Assembly: GCA_049516635.1 (NCBI GenBank)
Contig: JBEKSX010000084.1
Coordinates: 1-13,055 of the forward strand
Length of the DNA stretch: 13,055 nt
DNA from: JBEKSX01 sp049516635
Lineage (GTDB): Bacteria; Bacteroidota; Ignavibacteria; Tepidaquicellales; OLB5
Direction: 5' to 3'
Shown: positions 1 to 7,096 of the stretch, piece by piece
Layout of the letters: every line of letters begins with the position of its first letter
Numbering within the stretch: position 1 is the first letter of the stretch
The notes under the pieces: model-generated
What the model was told of the DNA's origin: nothing
Seen by the model: the letters and a program-made list of their open reading frames with translations, nothing else
Databases searched by the model: none
Made by a program: the position numbers and the translations under genes

Positions 1-183
1 CTCGATATTATTTTCATAAACACAAAAAAACAGATCGTGAAAATTTACAAAAATACAACACCATTCTCAGAACAGGATCTGCCGTCTCTTAAACCCATTC
101 AATTAGTTGTGGAAGTGAATGCAGGGTTTACAGATAAATATAATATTAAGGAAGGGTATAATATCGAGTGGAGGAGATTTTAG
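1..183 (+). CDS. DUF192 family protein, C-terminal part (5' end outside window)
   Basis: Frame 1 is open from the first base and ends at TAG 181-183, giving 60 residues of a C-terminus. The pattern LDIIFIN...IVKIYKNTTPFSEQ...VVEVNAGFTDKYNIKEG is the typical end of the DUF192 fold: a D-hydrophobic-FI strand, then I-V-K-I, then the VLEVNAG-like strand and a K-x-G-D/Y turn. DUF192 proteins are small, often exported or lipidated proteins of about 120-170 residues with no firmly assigned role, so more than half of the gene lies upstream. It converges with the nitrilase gene on the other strand, with 9 nt between the two stop codons. The family call is made by eye from the conserved C-terminal strands. 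The function is unknown. Confidence 0.75.
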   Translation, partial: LDIIFINTKKQIVKIYKNTTPFSEQDLPSLKPIQLVVEVNAGFTDKYNIKEGYNIEWRRF

Positions 184-192
184 GAGATAATT

Positions 193-996
193 TTATTTGA
201 AATAATAATCTTCCCTCCTATCTTCAAAGAGATTATTCATGCGATTAATATTTTTATCCAGCGCCTCTGCAGGGTTTATGTCTAAAATAACACATTCCTC
301 TTCATCCTTTGATCCGCGATACAGAATTGTACCTCGTGGATCTACAATCTCGCTCATCCCCGTAAAACATAATTCACGTCCTTTCGAAAACTCACTTCCT
401 ATACGGTTGCATGTAATCGTGAAAACCCTATTTTCGACAGCCCTGGTAACCATTGCATCCTGGCAGTACGGCATAACAAGATTAGCAGGGTGGCAAAGCA
501 CTTGCGCACCCTTCAGTGCCAGTGTACGCGCAACCTCGGGAAAAATCCAGTCAAAGCATATCATCATACCTATCCTCGCTTTGGGAAGATTATCCTTTTC
601 GATATCGTAAGTTTGAAGTGGAATGTTACCTGGTTTGAACCAGTGTTTTTCCTCCATGAATAATTGTATTTTCCTGTAAACAACAATCTTCCCGTCCGGA
701 AAGACTAGAACCGAGCTGTTGTAATATATATTCCCTTCTCTTTCGCAAATGCCCGATACGATATACCCTTTCTTCTCAAAAGATATTTTTTTCAAAGAAG
801 TACAGAAGGGTCCGTCCGGTATTGTTTCTGAGGCTTTTTTTAATTCGTCGAATGATGAAAAAAAATAACCCGAATTGGCTAACTCGGGTAACACTATAAG
901 GTCAAATTCTTTGCACTTGAGTGATTTTGATATTTGCAAAATATTGCTCTCGGGATCAGCAAATTCCGGTTTGAATTGTAAATAGCCGATCTTCAT
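193..996 (-). CDS. Carbon-nitrogen hydrolase (nitrilase superfamily amidohydrolase)
   Basis: This 267-residue cytoplasmic protein has the full Glu-Lys-Cys triad of the nitrilase superfamily: Glu38 in LPEL, Lys109 in YRKIQLF and Cys147 in MMICFDW. The cysteine is followed by the usual FPEVARTLALKGAQ helix and the HPAN segment. Members hydrolyse C-N bonds in amides, carbamoyl compounds or deaminated glutamine/glutathione derivatives; CFDW favours an amidase or carbamoylase over a true nitrilase. There is no signal peptide, and the length is normal for the stand-alone domain. It is the last gene of the five-gene operon and starts 8 nt after the stop of the DUF1573 gene, with no clear ribosome site, so translation is probably coupled. 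The substrate cannot be read from the sequence. A link to thiol metabolism (omega-amidase or deaminated-glutathione amidase type) is only a suggestion from its neighbours. Confidence 0.88.
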   Translation of the reverse strand: MKIGYLQFKPEFADPESNILQISKSLKCKEFDLIVLPELANSGYFFSSFDELKKASETIPDGPFCTSLKKISFEKKGYIVSGICEREGNIYYNSSVLVFPDGKIVVYRKIQLFMEEKHWFKPGNIPLQTYDIEKDNLPKARIGMMICFDWIFPEVARTLALKGAQVLCHPANLVMPYCQDAMVTRAVENRVFTITCNRIGSEFSKGRELCFTGMSEIVDPRGTILYRGSKDEEECVILDINPAEALDKNINRMNNLFEDRREDYYFK

Positions 997-1004
997 CTAA
1001 TTGA

Positions 1005-1433
1005 TCAGGGAACAATATTGCACGTGAAACTGATGGTTTTTACAGGATTCTTCATATCATTTGATTCGATCGTGATGCTCTTTTCGTTTATCCCGCTTCT
1101 CCCCTCGGTATTAAAAGTAAATTTTATCTTTCCTTTTTCTCCGGGACTAAATTCTTTTTTTTCATCGACCATTGCACCTGTGCATCCGCAGGATGTGGAA
1201 ACACTTTTAATGATGAGTTTATCCCTGCCTGTATTGATAAAATCAAATGTTCCTGTGACCTGAGGACCCTGCTTAACAGTGCCGAAATCATGTTTTTCCT
1301 CGGCAAATGTGATAATCGCTCCAAATATCTTGGGATCATTAAAATTTTTCGTAATTAGAAATGCAGATAGTGCGAAAACGAAAACCAACCCGGTTACAAA
1401 ATACGTTATTTTTTTTGCTTTTTCTGAATTCAT
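1005..1433 (-). CDS. DUF1573 protein, short membrane-anchored form
   Basis: This protein of 142 residues has one N-terminal hydrophobic segment (about residues 9-28) preceded by Lys and Glu residues. It is probably an uncleaved anchor, because no clear signal peptidase site follows. Residues about 45-140 form a single DUF1573 Ig-like domain: HDFGTVKQG, the F-x-F-x-N-T-G strand, then SVSTSCGCTGA with Cys82 and Cys84 in the hallmark Cys-Gly-Cys, then SPGEKGKIKFTF. A further Cys138 lies near the end. DUF1573 is widespread in Bacteroidota and has no established biochemical role. The domain should sit on the periplasmic side. A longer paralogue with the same Cys-Gly-Cys opens the same operon (2632-3297). 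The gene lies 19 nt after the MauE-like gene. The ATG gives the hydrophobic leader, but no clear ribosome site precedes it. Confidence 0.85.
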   Translation of the reverse strand: MNSEKAKKITYFVTGLVFVFALSAFLITKNFNDPKIFGAIITFAEEKHDFGTVKQGPQVTGTFDFINTGRDKLIIKSVSTSCGCTGAMVDEKKEFSPGEKGKIKFTFNTEGRSGINEKSITIESNDMKNPVKTISFTCNIVP

Positions 1434-1452
1434 TACAATATTATGAAATTAT

Positions 1453-1917
1453 TTAATTTGAATTTATTATTTGTTGAAAATTGAACTCCTTATCGATGAG
1501 CGTGTATCGGTAAAGATTAACACTAAAATATAACATAACTAAATCCTCAATAATTCTCAGCCAGATCTCGGAGGTTGTAGAAGGATGCACGCTGAAACAA
1601 CCGCACGAGATATCGAGCCCCCGGATCAATGCCTGAGAAAGAGCTATTATAAAGATGCATAGAAATGCGGAATATATAAATGATGCACCTTTAGCGAATC
1701 TTCCTATCAAAAGGAAGAGACCGGTAATAAATTCCAGCCAGGGAAGAAATATTGCCAGCAGATTTTCAAGACCTACAGGTAGCAATCTATAGTTATGTAT
1801 CACCTTAGCAAAATCAGGCATGTTGGCAAGTTTATCCATACTTGAATATATGAACAGTGCTCCCAGAACAAGCCTCACGAAGATTAAAAAATTTTTATTC
1901 CCAAATAATTTTGACAT
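1453..1917 (-). CDS. MauE/DoxX-like four-helix membrane protein
   Basis: The protein has 154 residues and four predicted membrane helices, at about 9-26, 50-70, 76-97 and 117-136. The family signs are F-V-R-L-V-L-G-A-L-F-I-Y-S-S-M-D-K-L in helix 1, LPWLEFITGLFLLIGRF in helix 2, and the loop LDISCGCFS with Cys105 and Cys107 before helix 4. That Cys-Gly-Cys-Phe loop is typical of MauE-like proteins. MauE is required for maturation of methylamine dehydrogenase, whose small subunit is disulfide-rich; related DoxD/DoxX proteins take part in thiosulfate:quinone oxidoreduction. No methylamine dehydrogenase gene is nearby, so that role is unlikely here. The gene lies between the rhodanese (18 nt upstream) and the second DUF1573 gene, which suggests membrane thiol or sulfur redox chemistry. 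That link is inferred. The ATG start places the first helix correctly. Confidence 0.82.
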   Translation of the reverse strand: MSKLFGNKNFLIFVRLVLGALFIYSSMDKLANMPDFAKVIHNYRLLPVGLENLLAIFLPWLEFITGLFLLIGRFAKGASFIYSAFLCIFIIALSQALIRGLDISCGCFSVHPSTTSEIWLRIIEDLVMLYFSVNLYRYTLIDKEFNFQQIINSN

Positions 1918-1935
1918 TTATTATCTTCTGTCAGA

Positions 1936-2604
1936 TTAATTTGCAGGATAACCCGCATTTTTCCATTCATCCCAGCCGCCATGGAAAATATACAGTTTAT
2001 TGAATCCCATCTTGGCCATCGCATAAGCAAGGTCGATACTCACATCACATGAGGCACTGCAGAACACAACATACACCTTCTCTTTAGGTAATGCATTTAG
2101 CTTATCTTTGAATTGATCCAGTTTATGATACGGGATGTTCATCGCGCCCTGTATGGTACCTGCCTTATAATCCGATTCATCTCTCGCATCGATGAACTGA
2201 TAATGTTTATCGAACAAAGCTTTGGCGAAATCAAGCCGGATATCGATTGGTTTCGTAAAATCCTGTGACGCAGTATTATTAAGAGCTTTAAGCGAATCCT
2301 CTGTACGTTTTTTAGTAATTGTTTTCAAGGAATCACTGACGCGTCTGATCGAATCGAGTTTTATCTGGTTCTTACGAAGTGAATCTTCTCTCCGTATAGA
2401 CAGGTTTTTTATCGAATCTGCTGCATGTTCGATAGAATCCTGCTTTTGAAGTGCTTTCAATAGACTATCACTTTGTGAGAAATTGAATTGCCTTTCTTCT
2501 GCTATGAATGGTAAACGAGTAGGGCTTGAAAGATTATATAACACGCCTACTATAACAACAATTACCAGTATAATAACAATTTCTGTAATGGTTCTCGTTT
2601 GCAA
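1936..2604 (-). CDS. Membrane-anchored rhodanese on a repeated coiled stalk
   Basis: The protein has 222 residues in three parts. Residues about 7-24 are a strongly hydrophobic anchor (IVIILVIVVIVGVLY). Residues about 43-110 are a charged stalk with seven Asp-Ser-Ile/Leu motifs, at D46, D56, D63, D74, D84, D91 and D103. Residues about 120-222 are a rhodanese domain: FIDARDESDYKAGTIQGAMNIP, the active-site loop FCSASCDVS with catalytic Cys182 and a second Cys186, and the closing GGWDEWKNAGYP. Rhodaneses carry sulfane sulfur as a cysteine persulfide, often from thiosulfate. With no cleavage site visible, the catalytic domain should face the periplasm. The start is TTG 2602-2604; no ATG lies before the anchor, and a stop closes the frame upstream near the end of the preceding gene. 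The gene lies 27 nt after the DUF1573 gene. The rhodanese call is firm, the exact start less so. Confidence 0.85.
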   Translation of the reverse strand: MQTRTITEIVIILVIVVIVGVLYNLSSPTRLPFIAEERQFNFSQSDSLLKALQKQDSIEHAADSIKNLSIRREDSLRKNQIKLDSIRRVSDSLKTITKKRTEDSLKALNNTASQDFTKPIDIRLDFAKALFDKHYQFIDARDESDYKAGTIQGAMNIPYHKLDQFKDKLNALPKEKVYVVFCSASCDVSIDLAYAMAKMGFNKLYIFHGGWDEWKNAGYPAN

Positions 2605-2631
2605 AAGATCAACCCGGAAAATATATATCTA

Positions 2632-3297
2632 TCAATTATTTTTAATATCTACAAGAATCGGGATCTGGAACTCGCCTTCAGAAGTTTTAATAATGACAGC
2701 GGCATTTACGGGTGACTCTTCGTAGATCTTTATAGAAATGCTCAGTGATGCAGAATCACCGGAATTAAGCTCCATTTTATCACTCGTCACCTTTACTGCT
2801 GGTGAATTAGAAGAAACATCAGAAATTGTAACCAGCTTGTCATAAGTATTTAGCAGGATTGCTGACTGGTTAAGTTCTTCACCTACTTTGCCTGAAGTAA
2901 CGATAGAAGCAGGAGTTAGGGAAAGCGGTTCAACCATGTTCATCGTGATCATAATGTTGTGAACATTAGTTGTCTCATTGGTATATACCACCACACCCTT
3001 CGTGACAGGTCCGTATCCGTTGCCATTGAACGTGAACTGAATCGTTCCTTCATCACCCGGTTTTATGAGATCATTTGAAAGCAAAGCCGTTGAGCATCCG
3101 CATGTAGTGCTTACGCTGGTTATTTTCAAATCTGCATCTCCTGAGTTTTTAAAAACAATATCATATTTAACCTCTTTGCCACGCATATGGCCGCCAAGGT
3201 CCAGTTTTTCCCCTCCGGGAAGGTCAAATATAGGGCCTGTTTGCGCAAAAACGAAAACAGGGATGAAAAAGATGATAGTTATTAGTATGTTTCTCAT
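2632..3297 (-). CDS. Exported DUF1573 protein, long form with second Ig-like domain
   Basis: The protein has 221 residues. A short signal peptide (MRNILITIIFFIPVFVFAQ) ends in a plausible AQ cleavage site near residue 19. Residues about 22-122 are a DUF1573 domain: a KEVKYDIVFKNSGDADLKI strand, SVSTTCGCSTA with Cys66 and Cys68, then KPGDEGTIQFTF. Residues about 125-220 look like a second beta-sandwich (LTPASI, then LNSGDSASLSISIKI) without cysteines; some DUF1573 proteins are built this way. The mature protein should be periplasmic or outer-membrane associated. It is the first gene of the five-gene minus-strand operon, and it faces bshB1 across a 188-bp AT-rich spacer that must hold its promoter. 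The short paralogue at 1005-1433 shares the SVST-x-CGC core, so the operon has two non-identical copies of this domain. The function is unknown. Confidence 0.86.
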   Translation of the reverse strand: MRNILITIIFFIPVFVFAQTGPIFDLPGGEKLDLGGHMRGKEVKYDIVFKNSGDADLKITSVSTTCGCSTALLSNDLIKPGDEGTIQFTFNGNGYGPVTKGVVVYTNETTNVHNIMITMNMVEPLSLTPASIVTSGKVGEELNQSAILLNTYDKLVTISDVSSNSPAVKVTSDKMELNSGDSASLSISIKIYEESPVNAAVIIKTSEGEFQIPILVDIKNN

Positions 3298-3485
3298 TTT
3301 ATTAAATAATTAAATACTTATTTGTAACTATAACTGTATTAATTTAATAATCAATTAAACTAAATACAATTTAAATGAATATCATAGAAAAATTGACTGT
3401 TTTTGATGTTTCAATTAATGTATTTATTAATTAGAACTCTTTTCATAAGTTAAGTATGTTTACATAAATAACTAACATTTCCCTA
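3298..3485. promoter_or_regulatory. Divergent promoter spacer between the DUF1573 operon and bshB1
   Basis: These 188 bp are extremely AT-rich and contain no open frame worth calling. Both flanking transcription units start here and point outward, so each must have its promoter inside. TATGTTTA at 3455-3462, 23 nt before the bshB1 ATG, resembles the Bacteroidota -7 element (TAnnTTTG) with one mismatch; I could not find a convincing -33 partner. No strong Shine-Dalgarno site precedes either start. That a promoter is present follows from gene layout. The exact element is uncertain. Confidence 0.4.
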
Positions 3486-4199
3486 ATGAAATTAGATGCA
3501 TTATTTTTCGGTGCTCATCCCGATGATGTAGAGTTATCCTGCGGAGGAACAGTAGCTAAAATGATTAATTCAGGAAATTCAGTGGGTATCATTGATCTTA
3601 CTCAGGGTGAGCTCGGAACAAGAGGGTCAAAAGATATAAGGGAAAAAGAAGCAATAAAAGCCGCAGGTGAACTCGGTGTAACTATCAGGGAAAACCTGAA
3701 GTTCAATGACGGAAATATAGAAAATACTCTTTCCAACAGACTAAAGGTGATCCTGGTAATACGCAAATACAAACCTGATATGATTTTTGCCCCTTATCTT
3801 CATGACCGGCATCCTGACCATATGCACGCCAGTCTTCTTGTTCGCGAAGGAGCATTTTTTTCCGGACTTACAAAAATTACTTCCATTCTGAACGGAAAAC
3901 ATCAGGAACCGTTCAGACCTAAAAGGTTATGTTATTTTATGCAAACCTATACCTTCGAACCATCATTCGTTATCGATATTACGGATGAATTTGAAACAAA
4001 AATGAAAGCTATCAAATGCTACGCATCACAATTCTATGACCCGAACAGCAGGGAACCGGAAACTTTCATCAGTGATAAAAAATTTATTGAATATATCGAA
4101 GTTCGAGCAAAATTCTATGGATTCCAGATCGGTGTACAATATGGGGAACCTTTCTATACCGAAGAAAAAATTAAATTGAACCCTCTAAGCTTGTTTTGA
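3486..4199 (+). CDS. bshB1: Bacillithiol biosynthesis deacetylase BshB1
   Basis: This 237-residue cytoplasmic zinc enzyme belongs to the PIG-L/LmbE fold. It removes the acetyl group from N-acetylglucosaminyl-malate, the second step of bacillithiol synthesis, before BshC adds cysteine. The signs are GAHPDDVELSCGG near the N-terminus, with His11 and Asp14 as likely zinc ligands and Asp13 as likely base, then DLTQGELGTRG, and DRHPDH around 107-112 with His112 as the third ligand. ELGTRG and the SGLTKI and FEPSFVIDIT segments match the BshB1 subgroup better than generic LmbE proteins, and the length is normal. Two cysteines, Cys19 and Cys149, are visible. The first ATG is used, with only a weak ribosome site. 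bshA and bshC are not in the window. The divergent neighbour operon is rich in thiol-type domains. Confidence 0.9.
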   Translation: MKLDALFFGAHPDDVELSCGGTVAKMINSGNSVGIIDLTQGELGTRGSKDIREKEAIKAAGELGVTIRENLKFNDGNIENTLSNRLKVILVIRKYKPDMIFAPYLHDRHPDHMHASLLVREGAFFSGLTKITSILNGKHQEPFRPKRLCYFMQTYTFEPSFVIDITDEFETKMKAIKCYASQFYDPNSREPETFISDKKFIEYIEVRAKFYGFQIGVQYGEPFYTEEKIKLNPLSLF

Positions 4200-4243
4200 A
4201 ACAACGATTTTACATTTATAGATCGATTTCAGTATAATCTTCT

Positions 4244-5413
4244 GTGGAAAAATTAATAAATACATTACAGTTAGAAAAACACCATGTGAACGTATTACTA
4301 TTTATAGGGCTTTTAATACTGATCTCTGTTAATATAGTACTATATATGAATATGAGAGACCTTATTAATACTGAAAAAAATCTCGGATCAACATTCTCCA
4401 ATTTTGATATAATCGAAAAAATGAGAGATGATATTAACGATGCCGAAACCGGTATTGATTTCTACCACATTACCGGTAATAAACAATATCTTCAAACCTA
4501 CCGGGATCTCTCTGCTTCCATAGATACTATATACAATGAGCTCAGAACCAACAACGGAAATGATCAGAACCGGCAATATTTTCTTGATACACTTTCAGTG
4601 CTTGTAAGAGAAAGATTCCAGTTACTCAACAGATCCCTCACTATTCATGAAAATAATAAAGTAAATCAGCAGTTATATAAACAAATAAATGATGAAGGAA
4701 AAGATATTAACTCAAAGATAATGAGCACGGTTCAGGCTATGAAGTCAGAAGAACGAAAAGCAATGGACCGAAGAACCGAAGTAACATTATCAAAAACAGA
4801 ATTTACCCTCTATATAGTGGCAGGCGGCACACTTATCAGCATAATTATTCTCATTATTACATTCGTATTATTCAGGAAGGCAGCTCCGGATAATTATTTC
4901 AATGAGAAAGCACGCAGGTTGACCCAGGATGAGCTGGAATCCATAGTGAAAGAAAGAACGGCCGAAATTTCGCAGATTAACATTAGATTATACAAGACAA
5001 TTGAAGAATATAGAAGGACCCAATCGGCTTTGCAGCAATCTGAGAGGGATTATAGAACCCTCTTCGAGCAAGCGCATGATGCTATTGTTATTATCGAACC
5101 GGAAAAAGAAATCATCCTGGATGTAAACGACAGAGCCTGCGAAATGTACAAAATAAACAAAGCTCAGTTTATCGGACTCTCTCTTAAATCGTTCTCAAAA
5201 AATGTTCCTGATGGGGAAAAACACATAAAATTAATACTGGAAAAAGGTTATGATAATGACTTCCAATCAGTACATTACAGGAAAGACGGAACTGAGATGC
5301 TAATGGAAATAAATGCATCTGTCATAAACTACAAAGGACAAACTGCAATTCTCTGTATTAACCGTGATATAACAGAAAGAATATTGAGTTATATTCCACT
5401 TCCTGGTTCATGA
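4244..5413 (+). CDS. CHASE3-PAS membrane sensor without an output domain
   Basis: The protein has 389 residues. Membrane helix 1 is at about 16-36, and an extracytoplasmic helical CHASE3 domain follows at about 40-182 (DINDAETGIDFYHITGNKQY is the recognisable core). Helix 2 is at about 188-210, a coiled coil with KERTAEISQIN at about 225-268, and a PAS domain at about 266-379 that ends in the canonical NRDITER. Such proteins normally continue into a histidine kinase or GGDEF domain. Here only ten residues follow DITER before the stop at 5411-5413, and the three forward frames downstream show no recognisable kinase. The start is GTG 4244-4246, needed to include helix 1; the first ATG is at 4336, after that helix. 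It lies 44 nt after bshB1 and may be co-transcribed. It may be a truncated kinase remnant or a sensor that signals through a partner. Confidence 0.8.
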   Translation: MEKLINTLQLEKHHVNVLLFIGLLILISVNIVLYMNMRDLINTEKNLGSTFSNFDIIEKMRDDINDAETGIDFYHITGNKQYLQTYRDLSASIDTIYNELRTNNGNDQNRQYFLDTLSVLVRERFQLLNRSLTIHENNKVNQQLYKQINDEGKDINSKIMSTVQAMKSEERKAMDRRTEVTLSKTEFTLYIVAGGTLISIIILIITFVLFRKAAPDNYFNEKARRLTQDELESIVKERTAEISQINIRLYKTIEEYRRTQSALQQSERDYRTLFEQAHDAIVIIEPEKEIILDVNDRACEMYKINKAQFIGLSLKSFSKNVPDGEKHIKLILEKGYDNDFQSVHYRKDGTEMLMEINASVINYKGQTAILCINRDITERILSYIPLPGS

Positions 5414-5538
5414 TCATAGAATGGGCATGGGTTAAAATGTGTATGGGTTTCTATTGACAACGGCATTCATTGAAAAAATACACAAAATAGGAAAGTAACG
5501 GTCTGTATACAATAAGACTTAAGAACAAAATTAAAAAA

Positions 5539-5560
5539 AAGGCGGTATCTCTACCGCCTT
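5539..5560 (-). terminator. Rho-independent terminator of the LamG/T9SS gene
   Basis: There is a perfect 9-bp stem, AAGGCGGTA (5539-5547) with TACCGCCTT (5552-5560), and a four-base loop. On the minus strand the stem runs straight into eight T (A-tract 5533-5540 on +), 28 nt after the stop of the gene at 5588-7063. On the plus strand no T-tract follows, so it is directional and does not obviously serve the sensor gene. Confidence 0.9.
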
Positions 5561-5587
5561 ACCTTAACACTGTAATTAACTAACCTC

Positions 5588-7063
5588 CTATTTGATCAAA
5601 ACCATCTTCTTTGTATCGACAAAATTACCCGCTTCAAGTTTATACATGTATACACCGCTCGGCAGATCGGATGCATTGAACTCGACTGTATAAGTCCCGG
5701 CCTGCTTATATTCATTAACCGGTACCTTTACTACCCTGCCCAGTACATCATATACCGTCAGTTTAACTTTTTCCCAGAGCGGGATCGCGTATGTAACTCT
5801 TGTTGACGGGTTGAAAGGATTCGGGTAGTTTTGCATAAGATCAAACTTATCAGGTTTGGAATTAGGTAAACCCGGAGTACCCAGCAGATAATCATAAGTA
5901 ATCAATATGCACCATGACCTGAGAGTTCCTGTATTGGGTACTGCAGTATCTGATATAGCAAGAATCCACGTTCCGTTCGCACTGAAGTTATTGAACACAG
6001 ATAACACAGCGGGAGATGTTGGTTTATAGTAACCCGTAAATGGTGCTGTATTGCATCCCGATGAACCGATCGAGCAGGACGCAGTGTCCACAATATTTGT
6101 GTTGATGAAATTATCTCCTGTTCCTCCTACATTCTTTATAAAGTTCACCCCTCTGCCTAGATGCGAAAGATAAAAACTTAGGTCCGCATCGTTTGTATGT
6201 ATCAATGTATCTATCCTCACATTTATCCTTGTGACCCTGGCATTCAGGGGCAGGTTGGCATTAATTGTATCGTATGTGAACTGATTGTTCAGGATGGGCT
6301 TATTTATATTAACGCGGCACAACATTGTATTGCCGAGACTCCCGTATATCGGCAGTTCGACATTCCATGTTATGGATATTTCCCATGGATCAAGTGCCCT
6401 GTTATATACCCTGAACTCATCTATCTTGCCCCCGGTGTTCAGGCTGTATTGAAGAGTCGAATAACCTCCGACCTTAAAAGGACCACTACCTGCAAGATTA
6501 AGTCCGGGACGCAGGTAAGTTCCAAAAAGTGTTCCGTTCTTATATATAATAAGGTTCGGGTGATCGTACACAAAGTGTACTACTGTAGGACCCGGCATAA
6601 CATCAGTAACCAGGATATCCGGTATCTGATCGCTTCTTAACAGTATATTGTTAGGTCCTGCAGCACCTCCGTAGAAGCATCTGAAGTTGGCTGCTGTCTG
6701 ATCTCCAAAGAGATATAGAGCATAACCGGTTGAAACTTCAGCAAGACTTTTCACCCATAAACTAATCGTCCAATTCCCAGTCCCGAAGTTTGTTGCCCAC
6801 CCGGTATTCAGGCATGCAGTTGTTCCGGTTCCCCCGATACCTGTCATGCATGTATCGAATTGTCCCCCTGATGTAAATGTATTTCCCGTCACAGTTGCAG
6901 GGTTATTTCCTGAACCAGGAAGAGCATAGTTGGGGGTATGTCCCGCTGAATTACCTTTAAATCTGTAGTATAAAATCTCAGGGACATTTTGAGCATATAC
7001 TAAAGCTGTAGCTGTAAGAAATAAAAAGATAAAAAGAATATAAAATGTATTTTTATTTCTCAT
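5588..7063 (-). CDS. Secreted LamG-like plus P-domain-like protein with T9SS type A tail
   Basis: The protein has 491 residues. The signal peptide (about 1-25) ends in VYAQ. Residues about 30-235 form a LamG/concanavalin-like sandwich: YYRFKGN at the start, WTISLWVKS in the middle, and GKIDEFRVYNRALDPWEI, the usual end of this domain. Residues about 240-390 resemble the proprotein-convertase P domain, with DLSFYLSHLGRGV, NGTWILAISDTA and GTLRSWCILITY. Residues about 400-491 are the sorting domain: DLMQNYPNPFNPST, VYDVLGRVV, then SGVYMYKLEAG and a final KKMVLIK. The protein should cross the outer membrane by type IX secretion and be anchored or released. The eight or so cysteines in the ectodomain suggest disulfides. 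No peptidase catalytic motif is visible, so the role is probably adhesion or carbohydrate binding. An ideal ribosome site precedes the ATG, and a terminator follows. Confidence 0.88.
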   Translation of the reverse strand: MRNKNTFYILFIFLFLTATALVYAQNVPEILYYRFKGNSAGHTPNYALPGSGNNPATVTGNTFTSGGQFDTCMTGIGGTGTTACLNTGWATNFGTGNWTISLWVKSLAEVSTGYALYLFGDQTAANFRCFYGGAAGPNNILLRSDQIPDILVTDVMPGPTVVHFVYDHPNLIIYKNGTLFGTYLRPGLNLAGSGPFKVGGYSTLQYSLNTGGKIDEFRVYNRALDPWEISITWNVELPIYGSLGNTMLCRVNINKPILNNQFTYDTINANLPLNARVTRINVRIDTLIHTNDADLSFYLSHLGRGVNFIKNVGGTGDNFINTNIVDTASCSIGSSGCNTAPFTGYYKPTSPAVLSVFNNFSANGTWILAISDTAVPNTGTLRSWCILITYDYLLGTPGLPNSKPDKFDLMQNYPNPFNPSTRVTYAIPLWEKVKLTVYDVLGRVVKVPVNEYKQAGTYTVEFNASDLPSGVYMYKLEAGNFVDTKKMVLIK

Positions 7064-7069
7064 GTTGTT

Positions 7070-7077
7070 CCCTCCTT
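7070..7077 (-). promoter_or_regulatory. Strong Shine-Dalgarno site of the LamG/T9SS gene
   Basis: On the minus strand AAGGAGGG lies six bases before the ATG at 7061-7063. It is a near-perfect anti-16S match. Most other starts in this window have no such site, so this gene is probably translated at an unusually high rate. It also fixes the start. Confidence 0.85.
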
Positions 7078-7096
7078 CACGATAAAAGTTAGAGGA

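Noticed and set aside
239..610. 123-codon open frame on + inside the nitrilase gene
   Set aside because: It lies opposite the well-supported nitrilase with intact catalytic motifs, and its translation shows no domain or leader.
5414..5530. Possible kinase remnant after the PAS stop; VWVSIDNGI in the original frame slightly recalls an ATPase N2 motif
   Set aside because: The match is nine residues with stops on both sides and no H-box or G-box around it. It is not enough to call a remnant.
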